Shown: positions 8,428-17,777, numbered from the stretch's first letter. The stretch is 64,000 bases of DNA from Luteibacter mycovicinus (GCF_000745235.1 NZ_JQNL01000001.1:2232001-2296000), one strand, 5' to 3'. Translations and numbers: made by a program. The notes: a model not told the origin generated them from the sequence alone.

Positions 8428-10887
8428 ATGAAGAAATCACTGGCGTCGGGCCTCAGGGTCGCGACAGGCGTTGTGTTCGTGCTGCTTGGCCTTGCCAGCG
8501 GCATCGGTGGCGGCATCCTTGCCGGCTACGGCGGCTCCCTTTACTACCTGATCATGGGCGTCGCCGCACTGGTGTGCGCCGTGCTCCTCTTCGCGCGGCG
8601 TCGCGAAGTACTCGCGTTGTTCGCAGTCATGCTGGCGGGCAGCCTGATCTGGTCGGTCTGCGAAGTCCGCCTCGACTGGTGGCAGCTGCTGCCGCGCATG
8701 GACCTATGGTTCGCGCTGGGTGTCTGGCTGCTGCTGCCCTTCATCGTTGGCGGCCTGACCAGGGGCGCGAACCTGCGTGCCGGTCGCATCGGCCTTGCGG
8801 TGGCGATGGTGGCGACCGTGGCGGTCGGTGTCGCGTCGGCATTCACCAATTACACCGATCTGTCAGGTGTCGCGGCGGGTGAGCCGATGGCTGGCCAGGC
8901 GCCGGACCCAGCGTCGCAGGCGGCAAAGGACTGGCGCGCCTATGGCGCAACCGGCGAAGGCACGCGCTACGCGCCGGCCACGCAGATCACGCCCGAGAAC
9001 GTGGCCAACCTGAAACCCGCGTGGACGTTCCATACCGGCGACTTCAAGGGCCCGGACGACCCGGTGGAAATCGCCAACGAGGTCACCCCGCTCAAGGTCA
9101 ACGGCAAGCTGTACATCTGCACGCCGCACAACATCGTCATCGCACTCGATCCGGACACCGGCAAGGAGCTGTGGCGCTTCGATCCGAAGATCAACCGCGA
9201 CGCGTCGACCTATCAGCACATGATCTGCCGTGGCGTCAGCTACTGGGACGTGCACGATCAGGTCGCCGCCAACGCCGCCGGTGACACCACCGCGCCGGCC
9301 ACGCCCGCCGATGTGGCCGGCTCGCCGGAATCGATCGAATGCCCGCGCCGCATCTTCGCGCCGACGATGGACGCCACGATGATCGCGCTGAACGCCGATA
9401 CGGGCGAGCTGTGCAAGTCCTTCGGCGAGAACGGCGTCATCGGCCTGACCCACGGCATGAGCATGAAGAAGCGCGGCTTCCTGATGCCGACCTCGCCGCC
9501 CACGGTGTCCGCCCATGTGCTGGTGGTTGCCGCAAGCGTCACGGACAACGCGTCGACGAACGAGCCGTCCGGCGTGATCCGTGGCTACGACACCATCACC
9601 GGCAAGCTGGTCTGGAACTGGGATGCCTCGCGCCCGGACGAAACCACTCCGCTGCCGGAAGGCCAGACCTACGTGCCCAACTCGCCGAATTCGTGGGGCG
9701 TATCCAGCGTCGACGAGAAGCTGGGCATGGTCTACATCCCGATGGGCAACGAGACGCCCGATACCTGGGGCGGCAAGCGCAACCCGTATGGCGAGAAGTA
9801 CAACAGCGCCATCGTCGCGCTCGACCTGGCGACGGGTAAGGTGCGCTGGGTCTACCAGACCGTGCATCACGATATCTGGGACATGGACATCGGTGGTCAG
9901 CCGTCGCTGGTCGATATCGATACGCCGAACGGCAAGGTGCCCTCGGTGGTCGCCACGACCAAGCGCGGCGACATCTACGTGATCGATCGTCGTGACGGCA
10001 AGCTCGTGGTGCCGGCACCCGAGCGTCCCGTGCCGCAGGATAACGTCGCGGCGGGCGATCACGTGTCGCCGACGCAGCCGTTCTCGGCGCTGACCTTCCT
10101 GCCCGACCGCAACATCACCGAAGCGGACATGTGGGGCACGAATCCCATCGATCAGATGATGTGCCGCATCACCTTCAAGTCGCGCCGTTACGAAGGTCCG
10201 TTCACGCCGCAGACCGCTGGCCGTGGCGCGATCATCTCCCCGGGACCGCTCGGTATCTTCGAGTGGGGCGGCGCGACGATCGACCCGGTGCGCCAGCTGA
10301 TGATCCTCAACCCGGATTACATGGGCTTCCTCGAGCGCCTGGTACCGCGTGCCGAAGCCGATGCGGAAGCCGGTGGCACCAAGGGCAACGAGATGGGTCT
10401 GCAGATGCAGACCGGCGCCCCGTTCGCGGTGGAGATCAAGGCCTTCCTGTCGCCGCTCGGCTTCCCGTGCCAGGCACCGCCGTGGGGCTATGTGGCCGCG
10501 GTCGACCTGCGCACCATGAAGAAGGTCTGGATGCACAAGAACGGTACGACGCGTGACAGCGCCCCGGTGCCGATCGCGTTGCCGCTGGGTGTTCCGAGCC
10601 TGGGTGGCATGGTCACCACCGGCGGTGGCGTCGCCTTCCTCGGCAGCACGCTCGACTACTACCTGCGCGCGTTCGACGTGCGTGACGGCAAGCTGCTGTG
10701 GGAAGGTCGTCTGCCGTTCGGCGGCCAGGCCACCCCGATGAGCTACGTGTCGGATACCACCGGTCGTCAGTACGTGGTGGTGATGGCCGGTGGCCATGGC
10801 TCGCTGGGTACGAAGATGGGTGACACGCTGGTGGCGTTCGCGCTGCCGGAAAACACGGCCGGCGCCAAGCCCGCGCCGTCGAAGTAA
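8428..10887 (+). CDS. gcd: Membrane-bound PQQ-dependent glucose dehydrogenase
   Basis: An 819-residue quinoprotein that oxidises glucose to gluconolactone on the periplasmic side and passes electrons to ubiquinone. About five membrane helices fill residues 10-140 (for example VVFVLLGLASGIGGGILAGY near 15 and WFALGVWLLLPFIVGGL near 95). The eight-bladed PQQ propeller then starts at DWRAYGATGEGTRYAPATQI with the usual VANLKPAWTFHTGD. Later blades carry IALDPDTGKELWRFDP, NSWGVSSV and GGMVTTGGGVAFLGSTLDYY, as in the Gcd group. Length matches the membrane-bound form of about 800 residues rather than soluble GdhB. The ATG has a weak ribosome-binding site. No pqq biosynthesis genes are in the window, so cofactor supply must come from elsewhere. 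A GC-rich hairpin follows the gene. Confidence 0.95.
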   Translation: MKKSLASGLRVATGVVFVLLGLASGIGGGILAGYGGSLYYLIMGVAALVCAVLLFARRREVLALFAVMLAGSLIWSVCEVRLDWWQLLPRMDLWFALGVWLLLPFIVGGLTRGANLRAGRIGLAVAMVATVAVGVASAFTNYTDLSGVAAGEPMAGQAPDPASQAAKDWRAYGATGEGTRYAPATQITPENVANLKPAWTFHTGDFKGPDDPVEIANEVTPLKVNGKLYICTPHNIVIALDPDTGKELWRFDPKINRDASTYQHMICRGVSYWDVHDQVAANAAGDTTAPATPADVAGSPESIECPRRIFAPTMDATMIALNADTGELCKSFGENGVIGLTHGMSMKKRGFLMPTSPPTVSAHVLVVAASVTDNASTNEPSGVIRGYDTITGKLVWNWDASRPDETTPLPEGQTYVPNSPNSWGVSSVDEKLGMVYIPMGNETPDTWGGKRNPYGEKYNSAIVALDLATGKVRWVYQTVHHDIWDMDIGGQPSLVDIDTPNGKVPSVVATTKRGDIYVIDRRDGKLVVPAPERPVPQDNVAAGDHVSPTQPFSALTFLPDRNITEADMWGTNPIDQMMCRITFKSRRYEGPFTPQTAGRGAIISPGPLGIFEWGGATIDPVRQLMILNPDYMGFLERLVPRAEADAEAGGTKGNEMGLQMQTGAPFAVEIKAFLSPLGFPCQAPPWGYVAAVDLRTMKKVWMHKNGTTRDSAPVPIALPLGVPSLGGMVTTGGGVAFLGSTLDYYLRAFDVRDGKLLWEGRLPFGGQATPMSYVSDTTGRQYVVVMAGGHGSLGTKMGDTLVAFALPENTAGAKPAPSK

Positions 10888-10892
10888 GCTCG

Positions 10893-10924
10893 CGGCGGTC
10901 GGGGCCACCGGGCCCCGACCGCCG
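10893..10924 (+). terminator. GC-rich hairpin downstream of gcd
   Basis: Perfect 14-bp stem (10893-10906 with 10911-10924) around a 4-nt loop ACCG, starting 6 bp after the gcd stop. There is no T-run, so it may be a processing or stability hairpin rather than an efficient intrinsic terminator. Confidence 0.5.
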
Positions 10925-10995
10925 TCTCACGACGACCGATAGCGGATAGTCACGCGCCAGCCGTAGCCCGCACCGATCGGAGCAGTCGGCGGGCT

Positions 10996-11394
10996 TCAGA
11001 AGCCCCCGCCGCGCCACTCCCCAAGAAACTGGCCCATCTGGGTGCCCGTCGTGTCCTCATCGTCGAAGCCCGCCGTTGCCAGCGCCAGGGCGAAGTAACC
11101 CAGCGATGATTTCACCTTGTCGTTGCTCAGACGGTAACGCTCTTTCAGCGCCGCATCGATGCAATCGTCGAGGTAACCGACAGCCGTCTGGACAGGGCCC
11201 TTATGGCGCCCGTGGTTGCTGTAAATCCCTTCTTCGATGGCGAGGTGTATGGCGTGGCGATCGTTACGATAGCCTTCGACGTCTTCGGCCGTTGCCGCGG
11301 TTGCCGTCGTGGCCGCTTTCTTGAGCTCTTCACCGGCGTGCGCAAGCCCGGCCGTGGGTTTGCCTCCCCAATAACCCAGCAGGTTCTCCAACAT
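10996..11394 (-). CDS. Hypothetical protein, 132 residues
   Basis: Family not recognised. The protein starts MLENLLGYWGGKPTAGLAHA, continues through an Ala/Thr-rich stretch and a charged helical region (about 40-100) with several His and Tyr, and ends in a Gly/Trp-rich tail (GQFLGEWRGGGF). There is no signal peptide or membrane helix, so it is probably cytoplasmic. The start ATG (11394) was chosen over the longer open frame because AGGAGAAACGAAC precedes it. It stands alone, convergent with gcd. Coding character (GC-rich third positions) supports a real gene; function unknown. Confidence 0.7.
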   Translation of the reverse strand: MLENLLGYWGGKPTAGLAHAGEELKKAATTATAATAEDVEGYRNDRHAIHLAIEEGIYSNHGRHKGPVQTAVGYLDDCIDAALKERYRLSNDKVKSSLGYFALALATAGFDDEDTTGTQMGQFLGEWRGGGF

Positions 11395-11615
11395 GTTCGT
11401 TTCTCCTCGATGGTGAGTGGACCGGCATCTGTCACGCGCCGGCATGACCATCGTGTCCATCCGCCTGTCGGGGGACTATCGGGAAAAGACTGAATCTGAA
11501 AAAGCACAGCGCTGTGATGGACCGTGCTTTGGGGAACGCGCGGGGCGTGGGTGAAGCGTGGGACGACGCGTTCCGCCTGACGGTGAAGACGCACCGGTGC
11601 CCGGCGACCGCGCGA

Positions 11616-12656
11616 TCAATGGGCGCTCTGCAGGCCCTTGAGCAACGCTTCGTGGAAACGCGCCGGCTCCTGCATCTGGGGCGCGTGCCCCGCATCGGGA
11701 AACTCGACGAGCGTCGCGTGGGGCATTGCGGCCACGGCGTCTTTCGCGAGCTTCGGGTAGTTACCCAGCGTGGGCCGCACGTCGGCCGGCGCGAAATCCT
11801 TCGCGATGGCGGTGACGTCCTTGTCGCCAATCATGAGCAGCGTGCGCGGCTGCAGGCGCGGAAGCTCGTAGACGACCGGCTCGTTGAAAATCATGTCGTA
11901 GAGCAGCGCCGAGTTCCAGGCGACGAGGTCGCGTTGCGGCCCCCGGTACATGCCGGCAAGCATCTGCACGGAGGCCTCGTATTCGGGCTTCCACTGACCG
12001 GCGAAGTAGGTCGTTTTCTCGTAATTCCGGATACGATCGGCCGTCGTCTTCAGTTCGCGTTCGTACCACTGGTCCACCGACACCGGCGGCACGCCCTTGG
12101 CGCGCCAGTCTTCCAGACCGATGGGATCGACGAGCACGAGCTGCTCGACCTGATCGGGGTAAATGAGCGCGTAGCGAATGCCCAGCATGCCGCCGGTCGA
12201 GTGACCCATGACGATGGCTTTGTCGATGTGCAGCGACTTCAGCAGGTCGTTCGTGTTGTGTGCGAGTTGCTGGAAGGTGAACTGATAGCTTTGCGGTTTG
12301 GACGATTTGCAGAAACCGATCTGATCCACGGCGAACACGCGATAGCCGGCGCGCGAGAGCACGTCGATGGTCGGAGCCCACGTGGCGGCACAGTAATTCT
12401 TGCCGTGAAGCAGGACGACCGTACGGCCGTTGGCCTTACGTCCCTTCGGGGCGACGTCCATATAGGCCATCTGCACGTCCTGCCGCTGCGACCTGAAGCG
12501 GAAATGCGCGACAGGGTACGGATAACCGAAGCCCTGGAGTTCGCTGCCGTATACCGGGCCGTCTTCGGCGTGAATCGACGGCGCCAGTACAAGGAGGGCC
12601 AGTGCGAGCGCGGTGACGGCGTAGCGTCCGAGGATGTTGCGATCGGTGTCATTCAT
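11616..12656 (-). CDS. Secreted alpha/beta-fold hydrolase
   Basis: 346 residues from the ATG at 12656. A signal peptide (about 1-30, hydrophobic core VTALALALLVLAPSIHA) predicts export. The fold markers are the oxyanion strand VVLLHGKNYCAATW, nucleophile elbow GHSTGG with catalytic Ser, the acid in MIGDKDVTA and the C-terminal His in FPDAGHAPQMQ. This belongs to the broad alpha/beta-hydrolase superfamily (epoxide hydrolase/haloperoxidase-like), and the substrate cannot be read from sequence. The open frame extends upstream to 13322, but this extension is antisense to the MarR gene and is not coding. It diverges from that regulator across 111 bp, which suggests MarR control. Confidence 0.85.
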   Translation of the reverse strand: MNDTDRNILGRYAVTALALALLVLAPSIHAEDGPVYGSELQGFGYPYPVAHFRFRSQRQDVQMAYMDVAPKGRKANGRTVVLLHGKNYCAATWAPTIDVLSRAGYRVFAVDQIGFCKSSKPQSYQFTFQQLAHNTNDLLKSLHIDKAIVMGHSTGGMLGIRYALIYPDQVEQLVLVDPIGLEDWRAKGVPPVSVDQWYERELKTTADRIRNYEKTTYFAGQWKPEYEASVQMLAGMYRGPQRDLVAWNSALLYDMIFNEPVVYELPRLQPRTLLMIGDKDVTAIAKDFAPADVRPTLGNYPKLAKDAVAAMPHATLVEFPDAGHAPQMQEPARFHEALLKGLQSAH

Positions 12657-12767
12657 GGCGTTAGCCTGCCACGAGAAGATGAAGGGCGCGACCCATCCGA
12701 TCCTGACCCGACGTCGATGCGGGCATCTTCGTAGTACGTGTAAAATGCACGCAACAGGAGGCGCGCC

Positions 12768-13250
12768 ATGCCCACCACGAAGAAAGTGCCGGACATCCAT
12801 CTCGCCGGAGATCTGAAGCACCTCCATCGCTCCCTGATCTCGATCGTCAGTGTCATGAACCGGCCGCGAAACGACGAGCGGCTTATCGCCGAAGCGGGCG
12901 TACGGCTCGACCAGGCCCTGTTTCGTCTGCTGGTGGTGATCGAACGAGTCGGACCGATCGGCGTGGTCGATCTGGCGGACCGGCTGGGTCGCGACTACAC
13001 CACGATCAGTCGACAGGTCAGCAAGCTGGAGCGCATGGAGCTGGTCATCCGGCACGAGAATGCGCAGGACCGGCGGATGCGGGAGGCCGTCGTGTCGGCG
13101 AAGGGCAAGGCGGTCACCGATCAGCTGGATCTGGCAAGAGAGCGCATGGGGCGTGAGATCTTCAAGGATTGGCCCTCTGACGATATCTCGGACCTGGTCC
13201 GCCTGATGCGCAGGTTCGCGGATGCGCTGGAAAGGGCGACAGAGGGTTAG
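12768..13250 (+). CDS. MarR-family transcriptional regulator
   Basis: 160 residues with the winged-helix core at about 60-125: VVDLADRLGRDYTTISRQVS (recognition helix), then KLERMELVIRHENAQDRRMR, the wing with the conserved DRR. Dimerisation helices flank it at both ends. MarR proteins repress nearby genes and release DNA on binding phenolics or oxidants. A good Shine-Dalgarno (ACAGGAGG) lies before the ATG, and a TAAAAT -10-like element is at 12741-12746. It diverges from the secreted hydrolase, so that gene is its likely target along with itself. The ligand is unknown. Confidence 0.9.
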   Translation: MPTTKKVPDIHLAGDLKHLHRSLISIVSVMNRPRNDERLIAEAGVRLDQALFRLLVVIERVGPIGVVDLADRLGRDYTTISRQVSKLERMELVIRHENAQDRRMREAVVSAKGKAVTDQLDLARERMGREIFKDWPSDDISDLVRLMRRFADALERATEG

Positions 13251-13376
13251 CGCGCATTCTTCATGCGCGGATTCCCGCAGGAATTCCCCGCTACGATTTT
13301 CTGCTGACAGTTTCTGACACACCGCGGTGATATTCCTTCATGGGCGCACCTCCCGCGCCATCCCAAAGGAACACCC

Positions 13377-13748
13377 ATGGTTTCGCTGTCGCAACCCGCC
13401 CTGGAGGCCTTCTTCGCCGAGAACGACGAATCGCCGGTCGTCATGTTGAATCTCATCCGGTTCGAGCCCGAGGGCGGCCGGGAGAGATACCTCGAGTACC
13501 TTGGTATGGCCAAGCCGATCCTCGCTCGATTCGGCGCAAAGATCGTGTTCGGCGGGGATGGTCTGTCCGTGCTCAGCGAAGGGCGAACTCAGGGATGGGA
13601 TGCCGTCGTGCTGGTTCAGTATCCGCGACGGTCGGCGTTTCAGACGATGGTCGCCGATCCGGATTACCAGGTTGCTTTCAAGGTCGGCGTATCGGCCATT
13701 GCCGATATCGTGCTGCAGCCTCTGAAGGCTATCGAGGATATCCGTTGA
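13377..13748 (+). CDS. DUF1330-family protein
   Basis: 123 residues with the ferredoxin-like dimeric alpha-beta layout of DUF1330: VVMLNLIRFEPEGGRERYLE, a central GAKIVFGGDGLSVLSEG, then WDAVVLVQYPRRSAFQTMVA and DPDYQVAFK. No catalytic motif is known for the family, and members are small soluble cytoplasmic proteins of unclear role. The ATG follows AAAGGAACACCC. It lies 126 bp downstream of the MarR gene on the same strand and could be co-transcribed with it. The family assignment is confident; the biochemical role is not. Confidence 0.75.
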   Translation: MVSLSQPALEAFFAENDESPVVMLNLIRFEPEGGRERYLEYLGMAKPILARFGAKIVFGGDGLSVLSEGRTQGWDAVVLVQYPRRSAFQTMVADPDYQVAFKVGVSAIADIVLQPLKAIEDIR

Positions 13749-14135
13749 CGCTGGCTTACCACGCCTTCGGGCTCGATATGGCCTGACCATCTGGCTTCGG
13801 TAGCTGCATCTGTTCGCCTGCGCTCAGTGGTTGCGTGGCGCACATCCTCTCGTCGGCGTGGCTCCATCGGTCGTTCGCTGCGACTGCGCCTCGCGCGAGG
13901 TACGTAGCGTTCCAACCACGGCGGGATACGTCAAAAACGCCGTTTTCGACAAAACCTTGGTATGAAGCGATCGAACCAAGTCGTCGCCGCTGCGCATACG
14001 ATGGGATATCTGGCGACTTTTCGACGATGAACCGATAGTTCTGTCTCACTCCTGACTATGGCCGGCCCAGGTCGGGAGTGCGACAGAAAGCTGGCCCTTT
14101 AGGCCACCCATCAGTTCCCGCCCATAGGAGTTCAT
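13749..14135. other. 387-bp gap without a supported gene
   Basis: No family is recognisable. A 97-codon minus-strand frame (13756-14049) and a shorter plus-strand one exist but have no ribosome-binding site or recognisable motif. An imperfect 10-bp inverted repeat (CACTCCTGAC ... GTCGGGAGTG, about 14047-14080) sits at the right side, without a T-run. It could be a decayed gene or a regulatory leader for the following ORF. Confidence 0.4.
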
Positions 14136-14696
14136 ATGTCAGATGTCATCATCACCGGGAAGCAGCTCTCCTCATCGGCCTACTCCGCCGTCATTAACGC
14201 GCCGATCGAAAAAGTCGACATAGCCGATTGGCTCTTCAGTCTCCCCGAAGCCGAGTATCAGCGCTGCTGCTCTCCCGACCACATTTCCGCCGGTACCACG
14301 AGCACGGATGACGGCAAGCGGATGTCCATCAACGTGGAGATGATCGGCCAGACTCTGATGGTTCAGCACTATGTCGCTGAAATCGCGACACCCAGTCTTT
14401 GCAAGATGGTGTCGACCTCCGACGCCTTCACGCCGAATGGCCGAACGCGCGTCCAGGTCATCTGGACCCTCAGCGTCAGGAAGATCGACGACACGACGTG
14501 CGAGTACACCAACAGCGTCGTTGCTCATCCGACCCAGGACTTCCTCGATTTCATTGCCAAGCACGGCACACCGTTTGAAGTAGCCGCCGATGCACGCCAG
14601 CGGGATGGTGGCGATCACAACAGTCGCGAAACGCCGTTGTTCGCCGCCAGTATCGAGCGCCGTGCGCTTGCTCGCGGTGAGTCCATGACTGCCTGA
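14136..14696 (+). CDS. Hypothetical protein, possibly SRPBCC-like
   Basis: 186 residues, soluble, no signal peptide. The N-terminal 125 residues alternate strands and turns: SAVINAPIEKVDIADWLFSL, then MSINVEMIGQTLMVQHYVAE, then VQVIWTLSVRKIDDTTCEYT. This is reminiscent of SRPBCC/START-type lipid-binding domains, which often begin with a PIEKV-like element. The assignment is tentative. The C-terminal 40 residues are charged and look disordered. The ATG has TAGGAG 7 nt upstream. It precedes an AraC-family gene on the same strand (193-bp gap). No catalytic residues can be named. Confidence 0.65.
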   Translation: MSDVIITGKQLSSSAYSAVINAPIEKVDIADWLFSLPEAEYQRCCSPDHISAGTTSTDDGKRMSINVEMIGQTLMVQHYVAEIATPSLCKMVSTSDAFTPNGRTRVQVIWTLSVRKIDDTTCEYTNSVVAHPTQDFLDFIAKHGTPFEVAADARQRDGGDHNSRETPLFAASIERRALARGESMTA

Positions 14697-14889
14697 GAGC
14701 CTCACCGATATGGCGCGCGGGGCGCCTCCCGGGAAGGCATCCATCACCTCGTTCGGCGGAAGGTTCCAGCCATAAATGCAGGGGCCTTCCGCTACCGGCA
14801 TCCCACCTTCTGGGTATTGCCTCGCACGATAGCGCAAGGTTACCGTCCGTCGACGACTGAGCTCGCACGCGCTCACCTCAGGCCTCCCG

Positions 14890-15876
14890 ATGTCCGCGCA
14901 GTTTACAAACCGGTCAATGCGATACCTGCGCGTCGCCAGCATGGCGACGCTGAATTGCACGGCGATGAACCGAAGCGGCGTGAGCATAAGCCGGCTTACG
15001 TGTCGAGGTGGTGGCCTGGGCCTCAGCGATCCGCATGCGCTCGAGAGCGCCTTCATGATTTCGCTGCAGCTTGATACGTATCGCGGCGAACTTTGGCGTA
15101 ACGGGCGCCGGGTGCACACGGACAGTTGGCACGCTGGCGAGTTCACCGCGTATGACTACCGGGATCGCTGGAAGGCAAACCTGGTGAGCGCATTCGACTG
15201 CGTCAACTTTCACATTCCTATGCGTTGCTTCGATACAGCAGCGCTCGGTCTTCGCAATCCGGTGGAACATCTGGACGTAGCGCCCGGGCGCAGCATCGGG
15301 GATCCGATAGTCGACGGCCTCGCGAGAGCACTTGCCGAAGCTGCGAAGACGCCCGGAACGTCCAGCCGCATCTTTACCGATCACGTGGAAATGGCACTCC
15401 TGACGCATCTTGCTACGCGATACGGCGGGGCCCGCGTCGATTCGCGCAGAACCAGCGTGGGCCTGGATCAGAGCACGCTAAGCCGAGCGAAAGAGCTGCT
15501 TTGCGCCAATCTGGCAGGTCAGATATCGATCGACGAACTCGCAACGGCTTGCGGCGTGTCCAGCGGGTATCTCATCCGCGCATTCAGGATGTCGACCGGC
15601 CTCCCGCCGTACAAATGGCTGCAGAGGCGACGCGTGGCAGTTGCGATGGAACTTTTGTCGGGCACAGCACAGCCAGCGAGCAGCATCGCGGTCGCGTGTG
15701 GATTCGCCGATCAGAGCCATCTGACGCGCGTGTTCCAGCGCGTTGTCGGCATGCCGCCCGGTGCGTATCGCCGCGTGCATGGGGTTGGTGCTGACGTTGA
15801 TCAACGACGAGGACTTCGCGTGCAGCATGGCGTCGGGCCTGAGACCGGCCGATCAAGCGACTTAGCCGAAGAGTGA
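14890..15876 (+). CDS. AraC-family transcriptional regulator
   Basis: 328 residues as listed. The C-terminal double helix-turn-helix (about 195-300) is clear: ISIDELATACGVSSGYLIRA followed by FRMSTGLPPYKWLQRRRVAV, and SSIAVACGFADQSHLTRVFQ with RVVGMPPGAYRR. The N-terminal domain looks like the cupin-type effector domain seen near catabolic regulators. About 30 residues after the second HTH (DVDQRRGLRVQHGVG onward) are unusual and may be a run-on. The N-terminal start is uncertain because no clear ribosome-binding site precedes ATG 14890; the in-frame ATG at 14920 is another option. No divergent target gene is evident, and the upstream hypothetical gene is a possible partner. Confidence 0.8.
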   Translation: MSAQFTNRSMRYLRVASMATLNCTAMNRSGVSISRLTCRGGGLGLSDPHALESAFMISLQLDTYRGELWRNGRRVHTDSWHAGEFTAYDYRDRWKANLVSAFDCVNFHIPMRCFDTAALGLRNPVEHLDVAPGRSIGDPIVDGLARALAEAAKTPGTSSRIFTDHVEMALLTHLATRYGGARVDSRRTSVGLDQSTLSRAKELLCANLAGQISIDELATACGVSSGYLIRAFRMSTGLPPYKWLQRRRVAVAMELLSGTAQPASSIAVACGFADQSHLTRVFQRVVGMPPGAYRRVHGVGADVDQRRGLRVQHGVGPETGRSSDLAEE

Positions 15877-15953
15877 GGCAGCACCGAAGACAAAGCCCAG
15901 CGATTGATACGCAGAGAGCGGACTTGTCTTCCCGCATCGTCTCGGTACAAATC

Positions 15954-17036
15954 TCAAAACAGATCGCCCTGCGGCGAATGAATCCTCGGCGGCACAAACT
16001 TCGACGTATCCAGCACCGTATCCCACGCCCGGTGCAGCCCCGCCTTCCTCGACGCCACCTGCACCCGCTTCCGAATAATGTCCGCAAACACCCCCTGCCC
16101 CCGCATACGCGTCGCAAAGTTCGAGTCGTAATCCTTTCCGCCATTCATCTGCTGAATCAGGCTGATGATGTGCGATGCGCGATCTGGATAGTGCAACTCC
16201 AGCCATTCGCGGAAAAGTTGTTTGAGCTCATGCGGCAGACGCACGCAGGTATAGCCGATAGATCGTGCGCCAGCCACACCGGCCTGCTCGATGATCGCCT
16301 CAACATCGCGCTCATTAAGCGCAGGGATAATCGGCGCGACCAGCACGCCCACCGGCACACCGGCCTTACTCAAGGTTTCCACCGCCTTCATCCTCCGGTG
16401 CGGCGCGCTCGCCCGCGGTTCCAGCTTCGACGCCAGCTTGTTATCCAGCGAATTGATCGAGATGAAGACCTGCACGAGATTTCGCTCAGCCATCGGTACG
16501 AGGATGTCCAGGTCGCGTTCGATCAACGCGTTCTTGGTCACGATCGTGCAAGGATGGTTGCACTCGTTCAGTAGCGCGAGCGCCGCACGCGTGAGCCGCC
16601 ACTTCTTTTCGATCGGCTGATACGGATCGGTGTTGCTACCGATGTTGATCGGCTGGCAGGTGTAGTTCTTACGCGCCAGTTCGTCGCGAAGCACTTCCTC
16701 GAGGTTGGTCTTGGCGAAGAGCTTGGTCTCGAAGTCGAGGCCGGCCGACAGGTTGAGGTATCCGTGGGATGGCCGGGCATAGCAATAGATGCACCCATGC
16801 TCGCAACCGCGATACGGATTGGTCGCCCGATCGAAACCCACGTCGGGTGAGTCGTTGCGCGAGATGACGCTCCGGGCCAGTTCCTCGCGAACTTCGGTGG
16901 CGGGGCGGCGGTCCTCGTCCTCCCGATGCCAGCCGTCGTCCTCGGCCTGGTACCGCGTGGATTCGAAGCGGCCCTCCGGGTTGGAAGCGGCGCCGCGGCC
17001 CTTGTGTTGGCGGATCATGGGGATGGGTGTGGGCAT
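15954..17036 (-). CDS. PA0069-type radical SAM protein
   Basis: 360 residues with the radical SAM cluster motif CEHGCIYC (Cys-x3-Cys-x2-Cys) following SPDVGFDRATNPYRG. This combination is typical of the PA0069/Rv2578c group, annotated as SplB-like and of unproven function. Later elements are INIGSNTDPYQPIEKKWRLT, the SAM-binding region IVTKNALIERD and VFISINS, and a C-terminal extension rich in basic residues. The start at 17036 (MPTPIPMIRQHKGRG) was chosen because the protein family begins just before a KGRGA-SNPEGRFE segment; the longer frame is unlike coding sequence. It stands as a single gene facing the AraC gene. Substrate not inferable. Confidence 0.85.
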   Translation of the reverse strand: MPTPIPMIRQHKGRGAASNPEGRFESTRYQAEDDGWHREDEDRRPATEVREELARSVISRNDSPDVGFDRATNPYRGCEHGCIYCYARPSHGYLNLSAGLDFETKLFAKTNLEEVLRDELARKNYTCQPINIGSNTDPYQPIEKKWRLTRAALALLNECNHPCTIVTKNALIERDLDILVPMAERNLVQVFISINSLDNKLASKLEPRASAPHRRMKAVETLSKAGVPVGVLVAPIIPALNERDVEAIIEQAGVAGARSIGYTCVRLPHELKQLFREWLELHYPDRASHIISLIQQMNGGKDYDSNFATRMRGQGVFADIIRKRVQVASRKAGLHRAWDTVLDTSKFVPPRIHSPQGDLF

Positions 17037-17225
17037 GCATACAAATGTACGCAATTCGTGTCTCACGGGCTGCGATATCGTGGCGACGGCATGACTGCTC
17101 AGGCGACGCGCCGATCCTGATCGGTAGTCGCAACCTTCTCGTGACTTAACGGCGGATCGGAAGGGCGTCGATGGGCGTTTCCTCAAGGGTAACCTCGGAT
17201 ACCTGTCCCGCTAGAAGGATCCGGC

Positions 17226-17690
17226 ATGCGTCAGTGGATTATGTTTCTCGCCCTCGTCATGGCGCTCCCCGCGCACGCCGAGCTCACGCCGGAGCAGAAG
17301 CAGGCCCAGCAGAAGACGATCGACAAGGATCTGAAGCGCATGAAGTACACCGGCCAGGAGACGCGCCGGCTTCAGGCGTCGATCCCGAACGGAACGCCCG
17401 GGCAGAAGCACGAGTACGGCAAGCTCGTGAAACAGCGCGACCAGCAGGCCGCAGGTACGCCATGGGATCCCGCGCGTTACCGGACGTTTCCGCCGTCCGA
17501 GACCATCAGTGTTGAGGCGCCGCGAGAGACCTGGCACCCGCCGGGGAATGCGGAGATTCCGTATACGTCGGCAGGCAGGAGCCCGGCTGTGACGAAAGGC
17601 CTCGAGGCAAACCGCGTTGCTTGCAACTCCAGCAGTGCCGGGTCGGATGATGCGGTGTGTCAGGCATTGTCGACGCGCTCGCAGTTCTAA
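17226..17690 (+). CDS. Secreted hypothetical protein
   Basis: 154 residues. Signal peptide MRQWIMFLALVMALPAHA, with likely cleavage after AHA, predicts a periplasmic or exported protein. The mature part starts with a charged Gln/Lys helix (ELTPEQKQAQQKTIDKDLKR) and continues as Pro/Gly/Ser-rich, probably flexible sequence with two cysteines near the C-terminus (VACNSS, AVCQAL) that could form a disulfide. Family not recognised. AGAAGGATCC provides the ribosome-binding site. The short distance (87 bp) to the toxin-antitoxin operon looks incidental. Confidence 0.7.
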   Translation: MRQWIMFLALVMALPAHAELTPEQKQAQQKTIDKDLKRMKYTGQETRRLQASIPNGTPGQKHEYGKLVKQRDQQAAGTPWDPARYRTFPPSETISVEAPRETWHPPGNAEIPYTSAGRSPAVTKGLEANRVACNSSSAGSDDAVCQALSTRSQF

Positions 17691-17732
17691 GGTGGACGTG
17701 GCGAGCCGGATGAGCTTCTGCGACACGACACC

Positions 17733-17773
17733 GATTAATGTTAATCTGTTCCGACTTATTAATAATCTGATTA
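17733..17773 (+). promoter_or_regulatory. Nested palindromes at the toxin-antitoxin start, likely operator
   Basis: Three perfect palindromes lie in an AT-rich patch just before the antitoxin ATG (17778): GATTAA-TG-TTAATC (17733-17746), TTATTAATAA (17756-17765) and TAATC-T-GATTA (17763-17773). The patch contrasts with the GC-rich surroundings and covers the expected promoter and ribosome entry region. This fits autorepression by the antitoxin or the complex. Confidence 0.6.
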
Positions 17774-17777
17774 TCGC

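Noticed and set aside
8863..10908. 681-codon minus-strand frame antisense to gcd
   Set aside because: The plus frame gives a full quinoprotein; the antisense frame is Arg/His/Val-rich, a typical shadow of GC-rich codon usage.
11514..12734. 406-codon plus-strand frame antisense to the secreted hydrolase
   Set aside because: The hydrolase has signal peptide and catalytic triad; the antisense frame does not.
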